DNA of 64,000 nt from Paragemmobacter amnigenus (GCF_009908265.2 NZ_JAAATX020000013.1:62001-126000); one strand, 5' to 3'. Numbered from the stretch's first letter, positions 1 to 8,403 are shown. Made by a program: numbers and translations. The notes: generated by a model from the letters alone, not told the origin.

Positions 1-262
1 TCATCTGTTCCAGAGGAATCTGGTCGAACAGGGTGCGCATGTCGCCAAGATGGGCGACCGGCACGCCGACCTTGCCCACCTCGCCGCGCGAAAGTTCGTG
101 GTCGCTGTCATAGCCCGTCTGGGTGGGCAGGTCGAAGGCGACCGACAGGCCCGTCTGCCCCTTGGACAAGTTGGTGCGGTAGAGCGCGTTCGAGGCCCGC
201 GCGGTGGAATGGCCCGCATAGGTGCGGAAGAGCCAGGGGGACTCTTTCTGCTTCTGGGACAT
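1..262 (-). CDS. ecm: Ethylmalonyl-CoA mutase, N-terminal part (runs off the left edge)
   Basis: Coenzyme B12-dependent mutase of the ethylmalonyl-CoA pathway (ethylmalonyl-CoA to methylsuccinyl-CoA), which lets acetyl-CoA be used for growth without isocitrate lyase. Only about the first 87 residues are present. The start reads [20 protein letters not shown] and continues with the methylmalonyl-CoA-mutase-type segment [20 protein letters not shown], which lines the acyl-CoA barrel. The start follows a strong AGGAGG site with 5 nt spacing. The identity as Ecm rather than ordinary methylmalonyl-CoA mutase rests on the nearby ccr gene and on the MeaA-like start; the missing C-terminal part would settle it. 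Confidence 0.85.
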   Translation of the reverse strand, partial: MSQKQKESPWLFRTYAGHSTARASNALYRTNLSKGQTGLSVAFDLPTQTGYDSDHELSRGEVGKVGVPVAHLGDMRTLFDQIPLEQM

Positions 263-306
263 GGGGGCCTCCTGACTCGGTTCGGCAATTTTATTTCGTG
301 ATAACC

Positions 307-336
307 TGAATAGAGGACAGAATCATTCAATGTCAA
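307..336 (-). promoter_or_regulatory. Candidate sigma-70 promoter of ecm
   Basis: On the minus strand, TTGACA (336 to 331) is followed after 18 nt by TATTCA (312 to 307), about 45 nt upstream of the ecm start codon. The -35 is perfect; the -10 is weak. Motif match only. Confidence 0.4.
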
Positions 337-380
337 TTCGCCGCGTTGCGGCATTCCGCGCTGCGGCGCGGGGGGAGGGC

Positions 381-486
381 GGATTTTGACGCAAAATCCG
401 CGCCGGAATTTGGCGCAAATTCCGGTGGGCGACGCGGCGGGCCGGTTTCTGCGTCAGAAACCGTTGCGAAGTCTGCGTCAGACTTC
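381..486. repeat. Four short hairpins in two 24-bp-spaced pairs
   Basis: Four 19-nt perfect hairpins lie at 381-399, 405-423, 444-462 and 468-486. Each has a 7-bp stem (GGATTTT, GGAATTT, GGTTTCT, GAAGTCT) and a 5-nt loop (GACGC, GGCGC, GCGTC, GCGTC). Stems differ, loops are nearly constant, and the second pair carries the reverse complement of the first pair's loop. Starts within a pair are exactly 24 bp apart. They fill the gap between ecm and the small secreted protein. No gene is seen between 263 and 596. Confidence 0.8.
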
Positions 487-596
487 GCCTTCGCCCCCCT
501 TAACATCGGCCCCCGCCTTTCCTATATTCCGCCCGAAGGCCCCTGCCGGCATCCGGCGTCAACAAGGGGGGCCGAGGGTCGAAGGACCTGAACCCG

Positions 597-908
597 ATGC
601 GCAACATCCTTGCGCTTGCATCCCTGTCGCTCGCGTTGGCCGGTCCGGCCATTGCGCAGGAACGTTCCGTGCAGATCGTCAACCAGTCCGGCTTTACCAT
701 CGTCAGCTTCTTCGCCTCGACCCTCGGGGCGGCGGATTGGCAGGAGGATGTGCTGGGCGGGCAGGCGGTCGGTTCGGGCGAGAGCGCGACGGTGAATTTC
801 GCCGATACGGGCGAATGCACCTATTCCTTCCGTGCGGTCTTTGACGATGGCGACGAGGCGATACAGGATATCGACGTCTGCTCGGTCACGTCTGTCACCT
901 ATAACTGA
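597..908 (+). CDS. Small secreted protein of unknown function
   Basis: A 103-residue protein with a clear Sec signal peptide: MRN, a hydrophobic run to about residue 18, and an AIAQ-type cleavage site near residue 21. The mature part is about 82 residues, acidic, rich in small polar residues and predicted mostly beta. It has two cysteines (in GECTYSF and DVCSVTS) that could form a periplasmic disulphide. It stands alone between the hairpin cluster and the acyltransferase gene. I do not recognise the family; the signal peptide makes it likely to be a real gene. The start is the ATG giving the complete signal peptide. Confidence 0.7.
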   Translation: MRNILALASLSLALAGPAIAQERSVQIVNQSGFTIVSFFASTLGAADWQEDVLGGQAVGSGESATVNFADTGECTYSFRAVFDDGDEAIQDIDVCSVTSVTYN

Positions 909-948
909 TCCCTTTGCCTGCGCGCGCGAAGCCCGCTAGCCTGTGCCC

Positions 949-2298
949 ATGACGGGGACGGTGGAGCTTCCGCTTTGGCTGGTCGTGCTGGTGCTGGCCC
1001 TTGCGGCCATCGCCGCGCTGGACCGTGTGCTGGCGCCTTCGGTGCGGTGGTTCTTCCGCCGCCGGATGGAGCGGGCCGTGGCGCGGTTGAACGAGCGGCT
1101 GGAGCGGCCGATTGCGCCCTTCAAGCTGGCGCAGCGGCACGACATGATTGTGCGGCTGGCCTATGATCCGCAGGTGATGCAGGCGGCGGCGGAGCACGCG
1201 GCCGAGGCGGGCATCCCGCCCACCGTGGCCTTGCAGGAGGCGCGGGGCTATGCGCGCGAGATCGTGCCGGCCTTTTCCGCCACCATGTATTTCGGCTTTG
1301 CCGTGCAGGTGGCGCGCTGGCTGACGCGGCAGTTCTACAAGGTGCGGATCGGGCGGATCGACCCCGCGCTGGAGCGGGTGGACGACCGCGCGACGGTGGT
1401 CTTTGTGATGAACCATCGCAGCAACATGGATTATGTGCTGGTGACATGGCTGATCGCGGACCGGTCGGCCATATCCTATGCCGTGGGGGAATGGGCGCGG
1501 GTCTGGCCGCTGAGCCGTCTGATCCGCGGGATGGGGGCCTATTTCATCCGGCGCGGGTCGCGCAACCCGCTCTATCGCCGCGTGCTGGCGCGCTATGTCC
1601 AGATGTCGGCGGCCGAGGGGGTGGCGCAGGCGATCTTTCCCGAGGGCGGGCTGTCGCTGGACGGGCGGGTGGGGGCGGCGCGGCTGGGTCTTCTGTCCTA
1701 TTTCGTGGCGGGTTTCGATCCCGAGGGGCGGGATATCCTGTTTGTTCCAGTGGGGCTGGCCTATGACCGCGTGCTGGAGGACCGGCTGCTGACAGAGGCC
1801 GCGCGGACCGGTGTGCGGCGGTTCCGTCCGCGCGTGACGGGGGTGGTTGCCTTTGTCTTTCGCATGGCGTGGCGGGCGCTGCGGGGGAATTTCCCCGGCT
1901 TCGGGGCGACGGCGGCGGGGTTCGGGGCGCCGGTGTCACTGCGTGCGTTCCTTGCGGACCATGGCGCGGGGGCAACCGAGGCGCTGGGGGCGGAGTTGAT
2001 GGCGCGGGTGGCGCGGGCGGTGCCGATCCTGCCCGTGCCGCTGGTCGCGGCGGCGCTGGAGGCGGGCGTGGCGGATCGCGCGGCGCTGGAGGCCGAGGTG
2101 CGGCGGCTGGCCGATGCGCTGGCGGCGCGGGAGGCGGTGCTGCGGCTGCATCCGCAGGGGCTGGAGGCGACGGTGGAGGAGGCGCTGCTGCACATGCAGC
2201 GTCGCGGGCTGGTGGGGCAGGATCTGGCGATCCGGCCCGAAAAACGGGCGCTGGTGGCGTTCTATTCGGGCTCTGTCCGGCAGCGGCTGGATCTTTGA
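949..2298 (+). CDS. plsB: Glycerol-3-phosphate acyltransferase, PlsB type
   Basis: Membrane-associated acyltransferase expected to acylate position 1 of glycerol-3-phosphate as the first step of phospholipid synthesis. About 449 residues, shorter than enterobacterial PlsB (about 800). The N-terminus has one hydrophobic segment (VVLVLALAAIAAL). The four acyltransferase blocks are visible: NHRSNMDYVL (catalytic H-x4-D, near residue 155), GAYFIRRGSRNPLYRRVL, FPEGGLSLDGR and VPVGLAYDRVLEDR, the last two being PlsB-like rather than PlsC-like. An upstream in-frame GTG at 943 would add two residues; neither start has a strong Shine-Dalgarno. It ends 177 bp before ccr, which probably has its own promoter. 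Confidence 0.8.
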   Translation: MTGTVELPLWLVVLVLALAAIAALDRVLAPSVRWFFRRRMERAVARLNERLERPIAPFKLAQRHDMIVRLAYDPQVMQAAAEHAAEAGIPPTVALQEARGYAREIVPAFSATMYFGFAVQVARWLTRQFYKVRIGRIDPALERVDDRATVVFVMNHRSNMDYVLVTWLIADRSAISYAVGEWARVWPLSRLIRGMGAYFIRRGSRNPLYRRVLARYVQMSAAEGVAQAIFPEGGLSLDGRVGAARLGLLSYFVAGFDPEGRDILFVPVGLAYDRVLEDRLLTEAARTGVRRFRPRVTGVVAFVFRMAWRALRGNFPGFGATAAGFGAPVSLRAFLADHGAGATEALGAELMARVARAVPILPVPLVAAALEAGVADRAALEAEVRRLADALAAREAVLRLHPQGLEATVEEALLHMQRRGLVGQDLAIRPEKRALVAFYSGSVRQRLDL

Positions 2299-2475
2299 GC
2301 GGTCCGGCGCAGGGCCGCGGGCGGGATTTCTGCGACAGCACTGTCGTTTCTGCGACGCGGCAGACATAAAATTACAAAATATGCGCCATCGCTATTGCAA
2401 TGTTGCGCGGCCATCCTCTATCTCTGACCCGAGGCGCCGATTCTGCGGCGCGGCATTTCAACGGGAGGCCGGGAG

Positions 2476-3768
2476 ATGGCTTTGGACACGCAGCAGCAGA
2501 TCGCGACCTACGACGCGCCGAAGAAAGACCTCTACGAGATCGGCGAGATGCCGCCCTTGGGTCATGTGCCCAAGCAGATGTATGCCTGGGCCATCCGGCG
2601 CGAGCGGCATGGCGAACCGGATCAGGCCTTCAAGGTCGAGGTGGTGGATACGTGGAAGATCGACAGCCACGAGGTGCTGGTGCTCGTCATGGCGGCGGGC
2701 GTGAATTACAACGGTGTCTGGGCCGGTCTGGGCCAGCCGATCAGCCCCTTTGACGGCCACAAGCAGCCCTATCACATCGCAGGATCGGATGCGGCGGGCA
2801 TCGTCTGGGCGGTGGGCGACAAGGTCACCCGCTGGAAGGTGGGCGACGAGGTCGTGATCCACTGCAACCAGGATGACGGCGACGACGAGGAATGCAACGG
2901 CGGTGATCCCATGTTCTCGCCCACGCAGCGCATCTGGGGCTACGAGACGCCGGACGGGTCTTTCGCGCAGTTCACGCGGGTGCAGGCGCAGCAACTGATG
3001 CCGCGGCCGCGTCACCTGAGCTGGGAGGAGTCGGCCTGCTATACGCTGACGCTGGCCACCGCGTACCGGATGCTGTTCGGCCATCATCCCCATGACCTGA
3101 AGCCCGGCCAGAACGTGCTGGTCTGGGGCGCGTCGGGCGGGCTGGGGTCCTATGCGATCCAGCTGATCAACACGGCGGGCGCCAATGCGATCGGCGTCAT
3201 CAGCGACGAGAGCAAGCGCGACTTCGTGCTGGGTCTGGGCGCGAAGGGCGTCATCAACCGCAACGATTTCAAGTGCTGGGGGCAACTGCCCAAGGTGAAC
3301 AGCCCCGAATACAACGACTGGCTGAAAGAGGCGCGCAAGTTCGGCAAGGCGATCTGGGACATCACCGGCAAGGGCGTGAATGTCGACATGGTCTTCGAAC
3401 ATCCGGGCGAGGCGACGTTCCCGGTGTCGTCGCTGGTGTGCAAGAAGGGCGGGATGGTCGTGATCTGCGCGGGCACCACGGGATTCAACTGCACCTTCGA
3501 CGTCCGCTACATGTGGATGCACCAGAAGCGCCTGCAAGGGTCGCATTTCGCCCATCTGAAGCAGGCGAGCGCGGCGAACAAGCTGATGATCGAGCGGCGG
3601 CTTGATCCCTGCATGTCCGAGGTCTTCCCCTGGGCCGAGATTCCGCAGGCCCATACCAAGATGCTGAAGAACCAGCACAAGCCCGGTAACATGGCGGTGC
3701 TGGTGCAGGCGCCGCGCACGGGGCTGAAGACCTTCGAGGACACGCTGGAGGCGAGCCGCAGCCTGTAA
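2476..3768 (+). CDS. ccr: Crotonyl-CoA carboxylase/reductase
   Basis: Key enzyme of the ethylmalonyl-CoA pathway: NADPH-dependent reductive carboxylation of crotonyl-CoA to ethylmalonyl-CoA in the cytoplasm. 430 residues, the normal length. It is a medium-chain dehydrogenase/reductase: the N-terminal GroES-like domain ends near residue 210 (HLSWEESACYTLTLATAYRM), then the nucleotide-binding turn VWGASGGLGSYAIQL. Segments typical of Ccr include AAGVNYNGVWAGLG, HCNQDDGDDEECNGGDPM and YMWMHQKRLQGSHFAHLKQA. A GGAGG site (GGGAGGCCGGGAG) precedes the ATG. It lies about 2.2 kb from ecm, with the pathway pair separated by two unrelated genes. A terminator follows. Confidence 0.96.
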   Translation: MALDTQQQIATYDAPKKDLYEIGEMPPLGHVPKQMYAWAIRRERHGEPDQAFKVEVVDTWKIDSHEVLVLVMAAGVNYNGVWAGLGQPISPFDGHKQPYHIAGSDAAGIVWAVGDKVTRWKVGDEVVIHCNQDDGDDEECNGGDPMFSPTQRIWGYETPDGSFAQFTRVQAQQLMPRPRHLSWEESACYTLTLATAYRMLFGHHPHDLKPGQNVLVWGASGGLGSYAIQLINTAGANAIGVISDESKRDFVLGLGAKGVINRNDFKCWGQLPKVNSPEYNDWLKEARKFGKAIWDITGKGVNVDMVFEHPGEATFPVSSLVCKKGGMVVICAGTTGFNCTFDVRYMWMHQKRLQGSHFAHLKQASAANKLMIERRLDPCMSEVFPWAEIPQAHTKMLKNQHKPGNMAVLVQAPRTGLKTFEDTLEASRSL

Positions 3769-3795
3769 GGGCCGCAGGTCGGGACGGAAGATCGA

Positions 3796-3824
3796 GGGCG
3801 CCCCTGCGGGCGCCCTTTGCTTTT
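3796..3824 (+). terminator. Rho-independent terminator of ccr
   Basis: Perfect 8-bp stem GGGCGCCC (3796-3803) with loop CTGC and GGGCGCCC (3808-3815), followed by TTTGCTTTT, 28 nt after the ccr stop codon. Confidence 0.8.
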
Positions 3825-3929
3825 GCGGTTTCCAAGGGGGAAACGATCTGTTGCGCGGGTGCGGGTAGGTTGCAATCGGGGCGGGTGTTATCCTGCGGGC
3901 AGCCTGTCGGGCGTGGTGGAGATGTGCCG

Positions 3930-4115
3930 GTGTCGCAGCATGACTGGGTGTTCGAGGTGCTGACCGACCTTGCCGACTATGCCGAGGCGCAGGGGTTGCA
4001 CCGGCTGGCGCGCGCGGCCGCCGAGACGGCAGAGGTGGCGCGCGAGGAAATCGCGGCCCTGTCCGAGGGAGAGAGCGGGGCCGGATCGGGCGGGGCGGGC
4101 ACGCCGCTGCATTGA
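3930..4115 (+). CDS. Small conserved-type hypothetical protein
   Basis: About 61 residues from GTG: MSQHDWVFEVLTDLADYAEA, then a helix with repeated AAETAEVAREEIAAL and a Gly/Ser/Ala-rich tail. It looks like a short helical cytoplasmic protein of the kind often annotated as hypothetical in Rhodobacteraceae; no function is known to me. The start at 3930 has GGAG 8 nt upstream; GTG at 3924 is an alternative. It lies just before the helicase gene on the same strand, 33 nt away, so the two may be cotranscribed. Confidence 0.6.
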   Translation: MSQHDWVFEVLTDLADYAEAQGLHRLARAAAETAEVAREEIAALSEGESGAGSGGAGTPLH

Positions 4116-4148
4116 GGCCCCCCCTCGCATCTTCGCCTTGGTGCGGAT

Positions 4149-5678
4149 ATGGTCGCGCGCATGCAGCCCGCGCTTATCTTTTCCGACGATCAGGCCGAAG
4201 CCTTTGACCGCGTGGCGGCAGAGCTTCATTCCAACGGGATCGACCTGACGGCGGGCGAGATCACGCCGCGGGCCGAAGGGGCGGCGTCGGTTCTGGCGGT
4301 GGTGGGCAAGGCCGGATCGGGCAAGACGATGCTGCTGGCCAGTCTGACCAAGGCGCTGGTCGCGGCGGGGGTCGAGGTGATTTCCGGCGATTACGAGGGG
4401 CGGCGGCGCAAGGACCGTCGCACGCTGGCCATTCTGGCGCCCACGAACAAGGCGGCAAGCGTGCTGCGCCTGCGGGGGGTGCCTGCGACGACGATCCACC
4501 GCATCCTTTACACCCCGGTCTATGACCCCGAATACGAACGCATCGCGGAATGGCTGACGGGGCAGGGCGAGCGGCCCGTGGTCGAGGGGTTGACCGATCT
4601 GGCGCTGGACCGGGCCTTTGCCTTTTTCCAACAGGTTGCCTCGGTTCCCGGTGCGCTGGCGGCGGCGGGGTTGAAAGGTTCGGACTTCATCAAGGGGTGG
4701 AAGCGTCGGGAAGAGCCGCTGGATGTGGGGTTCATCGACGAATCCTCGATGCTGGATGAACGGCAACTGGACGACCTGCGCGAGATCTTTCCGACGCTGG
4801 TTCTGTTCGGCGATCCGGCGCAGTTGGCCCCCGTGGGGTTGTCGGGCGAGATGGTCTTCGATCGTCTTCCCGCCTCGCGGCGGCTGGTGCTGAACCGTAT
4901 CCACCGGCAGACGGCGGATAACCCGATCCTCGATCTGGCCCATGCGCTGGGCGATGATGCGCTGCGGTTCGAGACCTTCGAGCGGATGGTGGAGGATGTG
5001 GCAAGCCGCGACGACCGCGTGGTGCTGGCCGAGCGGGTGGATGCCGACATGATGGCGCGGTCGCCCGTGCTGGTCTGGCGCAATGCGACGCGGATCCGGC
5101 TGATCCATGCCTTTCGCGGGGCCTTCGGCGCGCCGGAGGATCAGTTGCTGCCCGGCGAGCCGCTGGTCTGCGACGGGATCGAACTGCCGTTGAAGCACCG
5201 CAAGAAGCGGATCGATCTGGAGGCGCGGGGGCTGATCAAGGGGGCGCAGGTCATCTATCTGGGGCCGGGGTCCAAGGAGGGGTTCGCCAAGCTGCATGTG
5301 GTGGGGGCGGAGGAGCCGCAGGTTTCGGCCGCCTCGATCATCAAGATCGAGAAACCGGACGAGGAAGAACCCTTCATTCCGGCGGCGGCCAAGATGGGGG
5401 CGGCCTTCCTGCATGGCGCGGCGGTGACGATCCACAAGGCGCAGGGGTCGCAATGGGACGAGGTGCAGGTCTTTGCCCCCGACATCTGGGCGGCAGCACA
5501 GGCGGGGCGGTCCGAGGCGGGGGTGCCCTTGTGGAAGCGGCTGGCCTATGTGGCGATCACGCGGGCGTCGACGCGGCTGCATTGGGTGACGCGCTACCGT
5601 CTGGCGCGGCCCAAGGGGGCGCTTTCGGTGGAGGATCTGCGGCGGGGTCCGGCGCCATTGGTGCTGGAGGCCGAGTAG
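4149..5678 (+). CDS. RecD-like ATP-dependent DNA helicase (superfamily 1B)
   Basis: A 509-residue cytoplasmic SF1 helicase, shorter than RecD or RecD2. Walker A is VVGKAGSGKTMLLASL (about residues 50-65); motif Ia follows in LAPTNKAASVLR; Walker B is VGFIDESSMLD with DE; motif III is LFGDPAQLAPVG; motif IV/V is RIHRQTADNPILDLA. The C-terminal UvrD-like 2B part has HGAAVTIHKAQGSQWDEVQV and YVAITRASTRLHWV. No RecB/RecC partners are nearby, so it is a stand-alone helicase, probably in DNA repair or replication-fork processing. ATG at 4161 is an alternative start. The stop codon lies against the palindromes at 5679-5723. Confidence 0.85.
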   Translation: MVARMQPALIFSDDQAEAFDRVAAELHSNGIDLTAGEITPRAEGAASVLAVVGKAGSGKTMLLASLTKALVAAGVEVISGDYEGRRRKDRRTLAILAPTNKAASVLRLRGVPATTIHRILYTPVYDPEYERIAEWLTGQGERPVVEGLTDLALDRAFAFFQQVASVPGALAAAGLKGSDFIKGWKRREEPLDVGFIDESSMLDERQLDDLREIFPTLVLFGDPAQLAPVGLSGEMVFDRLPASRRLVLNRIHRQTADNPILDLAHALGDDALRFETFERMVEDVASRDDRVVLAERVDADMMARSPVLVWRNATRIRLIHAFRGAFGAPEDQLLPGEPLVCDGIELPLKHRKKRIDLEARGLIKGAQVIYLGPGSKEGFAKLHVVGAEEPQVSAASIIKIEKPDEEEPFIPAAAKMGAAFLHGAAVTIHKAQGSQWDEVQVFAPDIWAAAQAGRSEAGVPLWKRLAYVAITRASTRLHWVTRYRLARPKGALSVEDLRRGPAPLVLEAE

Positions 5679-5723
5679 GCAAATTCCTTCGAAGGAATTT
5701 GCAATTTTCTTCGAAGAAAATTG
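5679..5723. repeat. Two abutting perfect palindromes
   Basis: A 24-bp palindrome (5679-5702) and a 22-bp palindrome (5702-5723) share one base. Both are centred on TTCGAA, but the arms differ (GCAAATTCC and CAATTTTC). They start directly after the helicase stop codon. There is no long T tract, so a classical terminator is only possible on one side. Confidence 0.8.
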
Positions 5724-5773
5724 TCTCGGACGGGCGGGTTGGATAGGCTGCGCCCAAGATCAGGAGGCCCATG

Positions 5774-6010
5774 ATGCGCTGCGTTTTCGTCCAGTTCCGC
5801 TGCACCCCCGGCAAGACCTATGAGGTGGCCGAGGCGATCTATGACCGCGAGGTGGTGAGCGAGCTTTATTCCACGAGCGGGGAATATGACCTGATCGCCA
5901 AGATCTACATTCCCGACGAGGAGGATGTGGGCCATTACCTGTCGCAGCGCCTGTTCGACATTCCGGGGATCGTGCGGACGCTGACCACGATGACGTTCAA
6001 GGCGTTCTGA
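5774..6010 (+). CDS. Stand-alone Lrp/AsnC ligand-binding (RAM) domain protein
   Basis: A 78-residue protein consisting only of the AsnC/Lrp effector-binding fold (beta-alpha-beta-beta-alpha-beta): MRCVFVQFRCTPGKTYEVAE, GEYDLIAKIYIPDE, and TLTTMTFKAF at the end. The DNA-binding domain of full Lrp proteins is absent by design, as in known stand-alone RAM proteins; such proteins bind amino acids and may form mixed multimers with Lrp regulators. There are two consecutive ATGs: AGGAGG (5762-5767) lies 3 nt from the first (5771) and 6 nt from the second (5774), so the second is preferred. Confidence 0.85.
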   Translation: MRCVFVQFRCTPGKTYEVAEAIYDREVVSELYSTSGEYDLIAKIYIPDEEDVGHYLSQRLFDIPGIVRTLTTMTFKAF

Positions 6011-6018
6011 GCGGGCAC

Positions 6019-6102
6019 GATTTTTCTTGCGAAAAATCAGGGGGCTGCCGCCCCCTCGGCGCTGTGCGCCTCACCCCTGCGGGTATTTGGACCGGGATGA
6101 AG
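6019..6102. repeat. Three tandem hairpins plus conserved TATTTGG tail
   Basis: Hairpins: GATTTTTC-TTGC-GAAAAATC (6019-6038), GGGGGC-TGCC-GCCCCC (6040-6055) and GGCGC-TGT-GCGCC (6058-6070). They are followed by a tail CCCCTGCGGG TATTTGG ... GATGAAG (6074-6102). The tail recurs at 28516-28550, 28555-28585 (inverted) and 29091-29118. The element lies between convergent genes, so the hairpins could end transcription both ways. Confidence 0.75.
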
Positions 6103-6109
6103 GGGCGGG

Positions 6110-7171
6110 TCAGAGCCAGCGGTCGCGGCCGGTGCCGGTGGCATCGGTGATGCGGGCAAAGCCGTTTTGCGCGGCGATGGCGTCGAGGCCGTGTGCGATG
6201 CGGGGGATGAGGGTGAGGCCCTCGTAGACCATGGCGGTGTAGAGCTGCACCGCCGTCGCGCCCGCGCGGATCTTTTCCCAGGCCTGTTCGGGGGTGGAGA
6301 TGCCGCCCACGCCGATGAGGGGGAGTTTGCCTTGGGTCAGTTGCGACAGGCGCGCGAGGGTGCGGGTCGATTTCTCGAACAGCGGCGCGCCGGAGAGGCC
6401 GCCGGTTTCGCCGCGGTGGGGGCTGGAGAGGCCGTCGCGCGAGAGGGTGGTGTTGGTCGCGATGATGCCGGAAATGCCCGAGGACACAGCGGTTTCGGCG
6501 ATTTCGGCGAGGTCGTCCGCGGTCAGGTCGGGGGCGATTTTCAGGAAGATCGGGATGGGTCGGGCGAGGGTGGCGCGGGTGTCCATCACGCCTGCGAGCA
6601 GGGCGGAGAGGGCGGCGCGGCCCTGCAGGTCGCGGAGTTTTTCGGTGTTGGGCGAGGAGACGTTGACGGTGGCGAAATCGACATGCGGGCCGCAGGTGGC
6701 CAGCACGCGGGCGAAATCGGCGGCGCGGTCGGTGCTGTCCTTGTTCGCGCCGAGGTTCAGGCCGACGGGGACGGGGCCGCCTTTGCGCGCGGCGAGGCGG
6801 GCGGCGATGGCGTCCATGCCTTCGTTGTTGAAGCCGAAGCGGTTGATGGCGGCGCGGTCTTCGGTCAGGCGGAAGAGGCGGGGTTTGGGGTTGCCCGGTT
6901 GCGGGCGGGGGGTGGCGGCGCCGACCTCGACAAAGCCGAAGCCCGCGCGGGAGAGGGGCGCGATGGCGGTGGCGTTCTTGTCATAGCCCGCGGCGAGGCC
7001 CACGGGATTGGGCAGTGTCAGGCCCGCAAGCGTGGTTTCCAGCCGCGGCGAGGTGACGGGGCCGGGCAGGGGGGCGAGGCCGGATTGCAGCGCGCGCAGG
7101 GAGAGGCCATGCGCCACCTCGGGGTCGAGGCGGTGCAGGAGCGCGAGGGCGGTGCGTTCGACGAGGCTCAC
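6110..7171 (-). CDS. pyrD: Dihydroorotate dehydrogenase (quinone), class 2
   Basis: Membrane-associated FMN enzyme of pyrimidine synthesis that oxidises dihydroorotate to orotate with quinone. 353 residues; class 2 features are the N-terminal helix [23 protein letters not shown] and, along the barrel, [33 protein letters not shown] (active-site Ser region), [15 protein letters not shown] and [11 protein letters not shown]. The start is a GTG at 7171 that overlaps the upstream DUF952 stop codon by 4 nt (GTGA), implying translational coupling; a GTG at 7174 is adjacent. A longer open frame upstream reads antisense to nothing coherent and is not used. Confidence 0.93.
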   Translation of the reverse strand: MSLVERTALALLHRLDPEVAHGLSLRALQSGLAPLPGPVTSPRLETTLAGLTLPNPVGLAAGYDKNATAIAPLSRAGFGFVEVGAATPRPQPGNPKPRLFRLTEDRAAINRFGFNNEGMDAIAARLAARKGGPVPVGLNLGANKDSTDRAADFARVLATCGPHVDFATVNVSSPNTEKLRDLQGRAALSALLAGVMDTRATLARPIPIFLKIAPDLTADDLAEIAETAVSSGISGIIATNTTLSRDGLSSPHRGETGGLSGAPLFEKSTRTLARLSQLTQGKLPLIGVGGISTPEQAWEKIRAGATAVQLYTAMVYEGLTLIPRIAHGLDAIAAQNGFARITDATGTGRDRWL

Positions 7172-7506
7172 CACACGCCTTCCGGAAAGATATGGCCGGT
7201 GGCGCCGAGGGGGAGAGATTTGTCCCAGACCACATCGGACATCTGCAAGTGCCTGTAAAGATGGGGAAAAAGCGCGCCGCCGCGCGAGGGTTCCCATTTC
7301 AGCGCGGGGCCGAGCCTGTCGGCGTTGAAGGCCACGAGGACGAGGTCGCTTTCGGTGGCGAACCATTTGGCGGCGGTTTCGGCCACCTGCGCGGCGGTGG
7401 AGAAATGGATGAAGCCGTCGGCAAGGTCGACGGGCGCGCCAGCGGTTTCACCGGCGGCGCGGAAGGCATCCCATTCGGGGCGGCGGAAGATCTTGTAGAT
7501 CAGCAT
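7168..7506 (-). CDS. DUF952 family protein
   Basis: A 112-residue cytoplasmic protein starting [20 protein letters not shown]. Family hallmarks are [23 protein letters not shown] in the first half and [20 protein letters not shown] in the second. DUF952 has a fold related to ADP-ribosyltransferases/glutathione-S-transferase-like enzymes in name only; its reaction is not established. It is translationally coupled to pyrD, a pairing often seen in related bacteria. It is divergent from the SRAP gene, whose start lies 98 bp away, so the two may share a promoter region. Confidence 0.85.
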   Translation of the reverse strand: MLIYKIFRRPEWDAFRAAGETAGAPVDLADGFIHFSTAAQVAETAAKWFATESDLVLVAFNADRLGPALKWEPSRGGALFPHLYRHLQMSDVVWDKSLPLGATGHIFPEGVW

Positions 7507-7603
7507 GCGCGGTTCATGCACCGCGCGGGGCCTTCGGTCAATGGTTGCCGGTCGCGCAGGGGGCGGGTTTCCTTTTGCCACGTCGGGGTTAACAGTGGGT
7601 GAC

Positions 7604-8254
7604 ATGTGCGGACGATTCACCATCACCCATCCCGACGAGGCCATCGCGCGGCTGTTCGATGCCGTGATCGGCAATGACCTGCCGCCCGTGCCGCGGTTCA
7701 ATGTCTGTCCCACGACGCAGGTGGCGGTGGTGACATCGGACGGGGGGGCAAGGCGGCTGCGGGCGATGCGCTGGGGGTTCATCCCGCAGTGGTACAAGGC
7801 GCCGAATGACGGGCCTTTGATCATCAATGCCCGCGCCGATACGGTGGCCGTGAAGCCCGCCTTCCGCGAGGCGGTCAGGGCGCGGCGCTGCATCGTGCCT
7901 GCCAGCGGTTTCTATGAATGGCAGGAGGTGGAGGGGCGGAAATTGCCCTGGTATTTCAGCAGGGTGGATGGCGAGCCCATGGCCTTTGCCGGGGTCTGGC
8001 AGAGGTGGGGGGAGATGGACACGGTCGCCATCGTATCGACCGATGCAGGGCCGGGGATGCATGGCTTGCATCACCGCGAGGCGGTGGTTCTGGAACGGGC
8101 GGACTGGCCGCTGTGGCTGGGCGAGGCGGGGCATGGGGCGGCGGTGTTGATGAAGGCGAGTGCGGAGGGGGTGCTGCGCTGTCATCGGGTGGATGTGCGG
8201 GTCAATTCCAACCGTGCCGAGGGGGCGGAGCTGATCGAGCCGCTAAGTGCCTGA
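7604..8254 (+). CDS. yedK: SRAP-domain abasic-site protein (YedK/HMCES family)
   Basis: A 216-residue protein that shields abasic sites in single-stranded DNA by forming a thiazolidine crosslink through Cys2. It starts MCGRFTITHPDEAIARLF, with the catalytic Cys exposed after removal of Met1. Other active-site residues fall where the family has them: Asn75 (LIINARADT), Glu105 (GFYEWQEV) and His156 (GLHHREAVV). The start is fixed by the requirement for Cys at position 2. An in-frame extension to 7505 is ignored. No SOS box is seen in front of it. Confidence 0.92.
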   Translation: MCGRFTITHPDEAIARLFDAVIGNDLPPVPRFNVCPTTQVAVVTSDGGARRLRAMRWGFIPQWYKAPNDGPLIINARADTVAVKPAFREAVRARRCIVPASGFYEWQEVEGRKLPWYFSRVDGEPMAFAGVWQRWGEMDTVAIVSTDAGPGMHGLHHREAVVLERADWPLWLGEAGHGAAVLMKASAEGVLRCHRVDVRVNSNRAEGAELIEPLSA

Positions 8255-8403
8255 GGGCGCTGGATTTACGGGTGGATTTTCGGGGAACGGGCGGTGCGGT
8301 TGTTGTGCCGCGCGCTGTACCGCTGGCTGTGCATACGCGCGGTGGGGTGCGGGGGCGTTAACCATCCGGCGGGCGGGGTGAGTCGCGCGGGTGGTTGGCG
8401 GGT

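Noticed and set aside
1-354. 117-codon minus-strand frame at the left edge
   Set aside because: It is out of frame with ecm, which has the ribosome site and the mutase sequence.
381-486. The tandem hairpins as a CRISPR array
   Set aside because: The units are short palindromes with changing stems and no constant 25-35 nt repeat or spacers; no cas genes are in the window.
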